From contig NZ_AKJG01000108.1 in the NCBI RefSeq assembly GCF_000282455.1, positions 1 to 64,000 of the forward strand: 64,000 nucleotides of DNA, read 5' to 3'. This DNA comes from Pseudomonas sp. GM74 (lineage in GTDB: Bacteria > Pseudomonadota > Gammaproteobacteria > Pseudomonadales > Pseudomonadaceae). Below are positions 59,010 to 64,000 of this stretch, piece by piece. Within the stretch, counting starts at the first letter, position 1; each line of letters begins with the position of its first letter. The notes under the pieces were generated by a model. The model did no database searches. It was given only the letters and a program-made list of their open reading frames with translations, and had not been told where the DNA came from. A program made the position numbers and the translations under genes.

Positions 59010-61394
59010 ATGCGCTATTTGCTGATGTTGCTGTTGTGTTTGCCCCTCCTGGCAAACGCCGTCGAGTTCGACGAGTTCACTCAAAGCCTCCCCTTGGGCC
59101 GAACCCTGCAGGTCTATGAGGACGCAGGTGGTCAGGCGACCATCGCGGATATCCGTGCGCAAGCGGCGGCCGGTAACTTCAAACCGCACCACAAGGACAC
59201 GCTCAACGCAGGGTACTCGCGTTCGGTGTTCTGGCTGAAAATCGACCTGCATTACCGTCCGGCCAATCCGGCGGCGCAAAGGACCTGGCTGCTGGAACTG
59301 GCCTATCCGCCCCTCGATCATCTCGATCTCTATTTGCCCGATGCGGCCGGCAACTATCGGTTGGTCAGGCAGACCGGCGATGCCTTGCCCTTTGCCAGTC
59401 GCGAGATTCGTCAGAACAACTATCTGTTCGACCTGGCGTTCAAGCCGGATCAGGCCGAAACCGTATTCATGCGCCTGCAAAGCGAAGGCTCGATCCAGGC
59501 GCCGGTCACCTTGTGGTCGAGTACCGCCTACCTCGAAGAGCAGCCCGTGCGCCTCTACGTACTGGGGCTGATCTATGGCGTGCTGCTGGGGATGCTGGTC
59601 TACAACCTGTTCATCTACCTCAGCGTGCGCGACACCAGCTACCTCTACTACATCTTCTATATCGCCTCGTTCGGCTTGTATCAGCTGTCGGTAAACGGTG
59701 CGGCCGTGCAGTATTTCTGGCCGGACAATCCATGGTGGGCCAACGCCGCGACGCCGTTTTTCATCGGCTGTGCGGGGCTGTTCGGCAGTCAGTTCGCCCG
59801 CAGTTTCCTGCAAATGGCTACCCACAGTCGCTGGCTCGATCGCCTGTTGCTGGCGCTGGTTGGCTTCGGTGCGCTGGTGGTCGGCCTGTCATTGATGACC
59901 AGCTATGCCCTGGCCTTGCGTCTGGCCACCGCCCTGGCGCTGACGTTCACCGTGGTGATTTTTGCCGCCGGGATCTTTGCCTGGTTGAAAGGGCTGCGGG
60001 TGGCGCGGTATTTCATCATTGCCTGGTCGGCGTTTTTGCTCGGTGGCATCGTCAATACGCTGATGGTGCTGGGCTACCTGCCGAATGTGTTCCTGACCAT
60101 GTATTCCAGCCAGATCGGCTCGGCCATCGAAGTGGCATTGCTGTCCCTGGCGCTGGCCGACCGCATCAACGACATGCGCGAGCAGCAGGCACAAACCCTG
60201 TTCGACGCCAGCCAGAAGCTTGAAGTCCTCAACCAGCAACTGGCCCGCAGTAACAAGCTCAAGGACGAGTTCCTTGCCACGCTGACCCACGAACTGCGCA
60301 CGCCCATGAACGGTGTGATCGGTTCGCTGGAGCTGATGCAGACGGTCGAGATGGACCCGGAGCTCGAACAGTATCAGCAGACGGCGTCTGGATCGGCCCG
60401 GGACATGATGCGCATGGTCAACGGCATCCTCACCCTCACCGAATTGCAGGCCGGCAAACTCAAGGCCTCGGCCGATACCTTCAGCTTGCGTGGCGTGGTC
60501 GAAGCACTGCGCATGCAGTTCGAGGGCAACGCGTCGAGCAAGTCGCTGGACTTCAAGGTCGATGTCGCGCCAGGTGTGCCGGATCGCTTGCATGGCGACA
60601 ACGTCAAGATCGCGCAGTGCCTGGAATGCCTGCTGGATAACGCCATCAAGTTCACCAAGGTCGGCGGCCTGGCCCTGCGGGTGTCTGCAAAGGCCATCGA
60701 ACCCGATCGGTTGGCCTTGACCTTTGCGGTGATCGACACGGGCATTGGCTTCACTGATTTGGGGGAGGCCACGATGTATCAGAGGTTCTTCCAGCTCGAT
60801 GGCTCGATGACCCGTGAATACGGTGGCCTGGGGGTTGGCCTGGCGATTTGCCGACAGTTGGTCGAATTGCTCGGTGGACGCCTGACGCATCGCACCGAGC
60901 CAGGACGCGGCAGCCGGTTTCAGCTGGATGTGGAAGTCGGGCTGCCGGTGGCCGAACGTCCGGTGACGCCGTTGATGACTCGGGATTTTCCGCGCCTGCG
61001 CTTGCCTCAGGATTGTGCCGTGCTGTTGGTGGATGACAACGGCATCAGCCAGTTGGTGATGCGTGGCATGTTGCTCAAGCTGGGTTTTCGCGTACGCACC
61101 GCCGACAGCGCCGATGTCGCGCTCGATCTCTTGCAGCGCGAAGGGTTTGACGCGGTGCTGGTCGATTGTCAGTTGCCGCTTCAGGACGATGTGTCGGTGT
61201 GCTGCCGGATCCGCGCGTTACCCGGTTATGCCGAGCTGCCACTGTTCATGATCGCCCTGGGCGGTGACCGTGAGCGCTGCCCGACCGGTGCGTTGATTGA
61301 TTACTTGAGCAAACCGGTGAAATTCGAAGACTTGCAGGCCGCCCTATACCGCCGTGTGCTCTGTTCGCAACAGGGCGAAAGCGCCGATAATTAG
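59010..61394 (+). CDS. ladS: Hybrid sensor histidine kinase LadS
   Basis: 794 residues. A signal peptide (MRYLLMLLLCLPLLANAVEF) leads to a periplasmic 7TMR-DISM extracellular domain (about 25-180) and seven membrane spans (about 185-385). A HisKA domain with His427 (LTHELRTPMNGVIG), an HATPase (GLGVGLAICRQLVELLGG) and a receiver domain with Asp719 (VLVDCQLP) and SKPVK follow. P. aeruginosa LadS (795 residues, also next to thiD) has the same layout and promotes biofilm genes through GacS/GacA and RsmY/Z, responding to calcium. Monocistronic. Confidence 0.94.
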   Translation: MRYLLMLLLCLPLLANAVEFDEFTQSLPLGRTLQVYEDAGGQATIADIRAQAAAGNFKPHHKDTLNAGYSRSVFWLKIDLHYRPANPAAQRTWLLELAYPPLDHLDLYLPDAAGNYRLVRQTGDALPFASREIRQNNYLFDLAFKPDQAETVFMRLQSEGSIQAPVTLWSSTAYLEEQPVRLYVLGLIYGVLLGMLVYNLFIYLSVRDTSYLYYIFYIASFGLYQLSVNGAAVQYFWPDNPWWANAATPFFIGCAGLFGSQFARSFLQMATHSRWLDRLLLALVGFGALVVGLSLMTSYALALRLATALALTFTVVIFAAGIFAWLKGLRVARYFIIAWSAFLLGGIVNTLMVLGYLPNVFLTMYSSQIGSAIEVALLSLALADRINDMREQQAQTLFDASQKLEVLNQQLARSNKLKDEFLATLTHELRTPMNGVIGSLELMQTVEMDPELEQYQQTASGSARDMMRMVNGILTLTELQAGKLKASADTFSLRGVVEALRMQFEGNASSKSLDFKVDVAPGVPDRLHGDNVKIAQCLECLLDNAIKFTKVGGLALRVSAKAIEPDRLALTFAVIDTGIGFTDLGEATMYQRFFQLDGSMTREYGGLGVGLAICRQLVELLGGRLTHRTEPGRGSRFQLDVEVGLPVAERPVTPLMTRDFPRLRLPQDCAVLLVDDNGISQLVMRGMLLKLGFRVRTADSADVALDLLQREGFDAVLVDCQLPLQDDVSVCCRIRALPGYAELPLFMIALGGDRERCPTGALIDYLSKPVKFEDLQAALYRRVLCSQQGESADN

Positions 61395-61468
61395 GCGTGT
61401 ATGACACTTTGTTCGGCCGTGGGGCGGTGCTTAACTGAAGTCCCTTGGCCGACCAAAGGAGCCCTGTC

Positions 61469-63118
61469 ATGAACCTGCATCAGTTCGCCGAAACCCACGA
61501 AGTCACCAACCAGCCACCGTCACTGGACGGCGCCAACCTGTACCGCATCGACTTGCCGTTGCAGGAGTGGTCGCGGCGGTTCGGGGCCGGTTGGGCCGAA
61601 TCGCGGATCGACGCCTACGGCGCACTGGCCGGTGGCCGGTTGATGGAGGCCGGGTTTCTGGCCAATCAGAACAAGCCGGTGTTCAACAGCCACGACCGGT
61701 TTGGTCATCGCATCGATCTGGTGGAATTTCATCCGGCTTATCACCAATTGATGCGCACGGCGGTCGAGCACGGCTTGACCTCGCTGCCCTGGGCGCACCC
61801 GCAGGACGGCGCCCATGTCGCCCGCGCTTGCATGTCGTATCTGCACAGCCAGGCCGAAGCCGGCAGTGGCTGCCCGTTGACGATGACCTTTGCCAGTGTC
61901 CCGGCCATGCGTCTGCAACCGGACCTGGCCGAAAAGTGGCTGCCGAAAATCCTCGCCACCGAATACGACCCGCGCAACGTCGGCATGGCCCACAAGGCCG
62001 GGGTCACCATTGGCATGGCCATGACCGAGAAGCAGGGCGGTACCGATGTCCGGGCCAACACCACCAAAGCGTATCCGGTCGGCGCCAGTGGCCCCGGTCA
62101 GGCCTATGAGCTGGTGGGCCACAAATGGTTCTGTTCGGCGCCGATGTGCGACGCTTTCCTGACCCTGGCGCAGACCGACAAGGGCCTGACCTGTTTCCTG
62201 CTGCCGCGCCATCGTCCGGACGACACGCGCAATCAGTTCTACATCCAGCGCCTCAAGAACAAGCTCGGCAATTGCTCCAACGCCTCCAGCGAAGTGGAGT
62301 TTCGTGGCGCACTGGCGTGGATGATCGGTGAAGAGGGCCGGGGCGTTCCGACGATCATCGAGATGGTCGCCATGACCCGCTTCGATTGCATGGTCGGTTC
62401 CAGTGCGCTGATGCGTCAGGCATTGACCCAGGCCAGCCATCACTGTGCCCACCGTTCGGTCGGCGGCAAGCTGCTCAGCGAACAGCCCTTGATGCAAAAC
62501 GTGTTGGCGGATCTGGCACTGGAAAGCGAAGCCGCCCTGGCCTTGAGCCTGCGCATGGGCCGGGCGCTGGATCATCTGGATGATTCGCAGGAAGCCAAAT
62601 TCGCCCGGCTGGTGACGGCGGTGGGCAAGTACTGGATCTGCAAGCGGGCGCCGGCGATGATCAACGAAGCCGCCGAATGCATGGGCGGCGCGGGTTATGT
62701 CGAAGAAAGCATCCTGCCGCGGCTTTACCGCGAGGCGCCGGTGAATTCGACCTGGGAAGGTTCCGGCAACGTGCAATGCCTCGACGTGCTGCGTGCCTTG
62801 TCGAAAGAGCCGGGCGTGCTCGATGTGCTGTTCAGCGAGTTGGGCGATGGTCATGGCGACAAGCGCCTGGCTGCGCACATCAATCAATTGCAGGCGGCCT
62901 TCAAGGACACCAGCGACATTCAGTACCGCGCCCGGCAGTTGACCGAGGACATCGCGTTGGGACTGCAGGCCAGGTTGTTGCTGGAGGCGGGTAACTCCGT
63001 TGTCAGTGATGCGTTTATCGCCAGTCGTCTGAATGGCGGCGGCCGGGTGTATGGCACCCTGCCGCGCGGGCTGGATGTGGAAGCGATTGTCGCCCGCTCG
63101 ACTCCGCAGGGTTTCTGA
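61469..63118 (+). CDS. AidB-type acyl-CoA dehydrogenase
   Basis: 549 residues from the ATG at MNLHQFAETHEVTNQPPSLD. The long N-terminal segment with FNSHDRFGHRIDLVEFHPAY is typical of the AidB group; the flavin-binding loop GMAMTEKQGGTDVRANTT and the C-terminal ECMGGAGYVEESILPRLYRE complete the fold. E. coli AidB binds FAD and DNA and is induced by alkylation. Relatives can act as isovaleryl-CoA dehydrogenases. Nothing nearby indicates the substrate. Confidence 0.92.
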   Translation: MNLHQFAETHEVTNQPPSLDGANLYRIDLPLQEWSRRFGAGWAESRIDAYGALAGGRLMEAGFLANQNKPVFNSHDRFGHRIDLVEFHPAYHQLMRTAVEHGLTSLPWAHPQDGAHVARACMSYLHSQAEAGSGCPLTMTFASVPAMRLQPDLAEKWLPKILATEYDPRNVGMAHKAGVTIGMAMTEKQGGTDVRANTTKAYPVGASGPGQAYELVGHKWFCSAPMCDAFLTLAQTDKGLTCFLLPRHRPDDTRNQFYIQRLKNKLGNCSNASSEVEFRGALAWMIGEEGRGVPTIIEMVAMTRFDCMVGSSALMRQALTQASHHCAHRSVGGKLLSEQPLMQNVLADLALESEAALALSLRMGRALDHLDDSQEAKFARLVTAVGKYWICKRAPAMINEAAECMGGAGYVEESILPRLYREAPVNSTWEGSGNVQCLDVLRALSKEPGVLDVLFSELGDGHGDKRLAAHINQLQAAFKDTSDIQYRARQLTEDIALGLQARLLLEAGNSVVSDAFIASRLNGGGRVYGTLPRGLDVEAIVARSTPQGF

Positions 63119-63145
63119 CCGCGATTAACTCAGCACCGCAAACCC

Positions 63146-63265
63146 CTGTGGGAGCGAGCTTGGTCCGGGCGGCGTTCCGACGATGACGGATTTACATTCA
63201 ACAATGATGTTGACTGATACGCCGCTATCGTCGGAACGCCGCCCGGACCAAGCTCGCTCCCACAG
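63146..63265. repeat. Composite REPIN with perfect 39-bp arms
   Basis: Arms 63146-63184 and 63227-63265 are exactly inverse-complementary over 39 bases, each fusing a REP-like head (CTGTGGGAGCGAGCTTGG) to the GGCGG..TCCGACGA flank seen in the other composite elements. The 42-base spacer is unique. The lack of any mismatch suggests recent arrival or conversion. Confidence 0.93.
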
Positions 63266-63357
63266 TTGTTCTCTGTACACAGTCAACGCCACTGTTCCCG
63301 TGAAGCGACGATGCAGGCAAGATGAAGGTCTGCAAGTCAGAACACAGGATGCTGATC

Positions 63358-64000
63358 GTGACCGAAGCTTTTATTGTCGTTCAAACCGCCGAGCAAGCCG
63401 TGGACCGGCTTGCACACTTGCACAATCGTGCAACCACCGCGCTGAGCCAGGCGCTCAAGCGCTACCTCAAGGATCGCGTCGAGCCCGATGCCGAACAGCG
63501 CTCGATGTTCCGCTATCCCGAATTGCGCCTGACCTACCACTGCCAGGGCGAAGTCCCGCAGACCACCCGTGCCTATGCCAAGGTCCAACTGCCGGGCACC
63601 TACAGCGTCACCGTCACCCATCCGTCGGCTTTTCGTAAATACCTGCTGGAACAGCTCGTTCCGTTGATGCACGACTTCACCGTGACGGTGGAAGTCGGTG
63701 TCAGCCAGCAGAACATCCCGTATCCGTATGTGGTCGAGCAGGGCGATGAACTGGGAGGTTCTGGCGTCACCGCCGCCGTGCTGGCGCGGGTGTTCCCGAG
63801 TACCGACCTGTCGGCCGCGACCGACGGCATTGCCGACGGTTTGTACGACTGGGAAAACACCGATCCGCTGCCCCTGGCGCTGTTCGATGCCGCACGGGTG
63901 GATTTCTCCCTGCGCCGACTGGTGCATTACACCGGCAGCGACTGGCGGCATGTGCAGCCGTGGATTCTGCTGACCAACTATCACCGCTACGTCGACCAGT
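63358..64000 (+). CDS. amn: AMP nucleosidase, 3' end outside window
   Basis: The first 214 codons are visible. I prefer the GTG (MTEAFIVVQTAEQAVDRLAH) because AGGA lies eight bases before it; an ATG nine bases upstream is possible. The N-terminal AMP-nucleosidase domain matches E. coli Amn: PTTRAYAKVQLPGTYSVTVT-like segment, QQNIPYPYVVEQG, ARVDFSLRRLVHYTG and LLTNYHRYVDQ. The enzyme splits AMP to adenine and ribose 5-phosphate. The catalytic phosphorylase-like domain lies beyond the window. Confidence 0.93.
   Translation, partial: MTEAFIVVQTAEQAVDRLAHLHNRATTALSQALKRYLKDRVEPDAEQRSMFRYPELRLTYHCQGEVPQTTRAYAKVQLPGTYSVTVTHPSAFRKYLLEQLVPLMHDFTVTVEVGVSQQNIPYPYVVEQGDELGGSGVTAAVLARVFPSTDLSAATDGIADGLYDWENTDPLPLALFDAARVDFSLRRLVHYTGSDWRHVQPWILLTNYHRYVDQ

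Overview
The window is a stretch of chromosome from a Pseudomonas of the fluorescens/putida side of the genus. The evidence is the high-GC coding style, the gene order (mpl-ubiX; rsfS-rlmH-mrdA-rodA-mltB-rlpA-dacA-ybeD-lipB-lipA; holA-lptE-leuS; lnt-ybeX-ybeY-phoH-miaB; hemL-thiE-thiD-ladS), and many REP/REPIN repeats of the GTGGGAGCGGGCTTGCTCGCGA type typical of that group. Most genes belong to families I recognise. I see no rRNA, tRNA, CRISPR array, complete insertion sequence or prophage.

Layout. 1-6445: the end of an envelope operon, with a thioester-less alpha-2-macroglobulin (YfaS/MagD), a DUF2300 protein carrying three catalytic-looking signatures (YfaQ/MagE) and a DUF2135 protein (YfaP/MagF). 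6446-7700: a LexA/S24-type repressor with inverted-repeat operator candidates and a long untranslated or small-ORF tail. 7759-10605: ppa, an MtfA-like zinc peptidase, DedA and a GNAT acetyltransferase. 10720-18552: a microcompartment-free ethanolamine catabolic locus (eutC, eutB, permease, aldehyde dehydrogenase, sigma-54 activator) with two near-perfect RpoN promoters. 18686-28526: mpl, ubiX, a small lipoprotein, an NAD(P)-binding protein, a MORN-repeat C13 protease-like lipoprotein, a MaoC protein, a CidA/LrgB pair with a stand-alone LON N-domain, an AT-rich orphan gene, a DedA-PAP2 fusion and an alkyladenine glycosylase. 28716-41305: proA, nadD, ribosome silencing and 23S methylation genes, the cell-elongation and peptidoglycan cluster, lipoate synthesis and an LD-carboxypeptidase. 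41437-47606: a second MltB-type transglycosylase, arfA with an in-frame hairpin, holA, lptE and leuS. 47888-54584: a conserved-looking unknown, a YdcF protein, and lnt, corC-like, ybeY, phoH and miaB. 54721-64000: DUF1820, SEL1-like, hemL, thiE, thiD, the hybrid kinase LadS, an AidB-type acyl-CoA dehydrogenase and the start of amn.

How it fits together. Peptidoglycan is the main theme: PBP2/RodA synthesis, PBP5 trimming, three lytic transglycosylases, an LD-carboxypeptidase, Mpl recycling, and probably the MagD/E/F proteins. Ethanolamine would be imported, split by the B12-dependent lyase into acetaldehyde and ammonia, and oxidised to acetate under the sigma-54 activator. LadS links the region to Gac/Rsm lifestyle control. 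The items most worth a second look are the multi-motif MagE protein, the MORN-C13 lipoprotein, the non-canonical S24 repressor with its transcript tail, the arfA hairpin, the two-copy 120-135 bp inverted-repeat element, and the AT-rich orphan.
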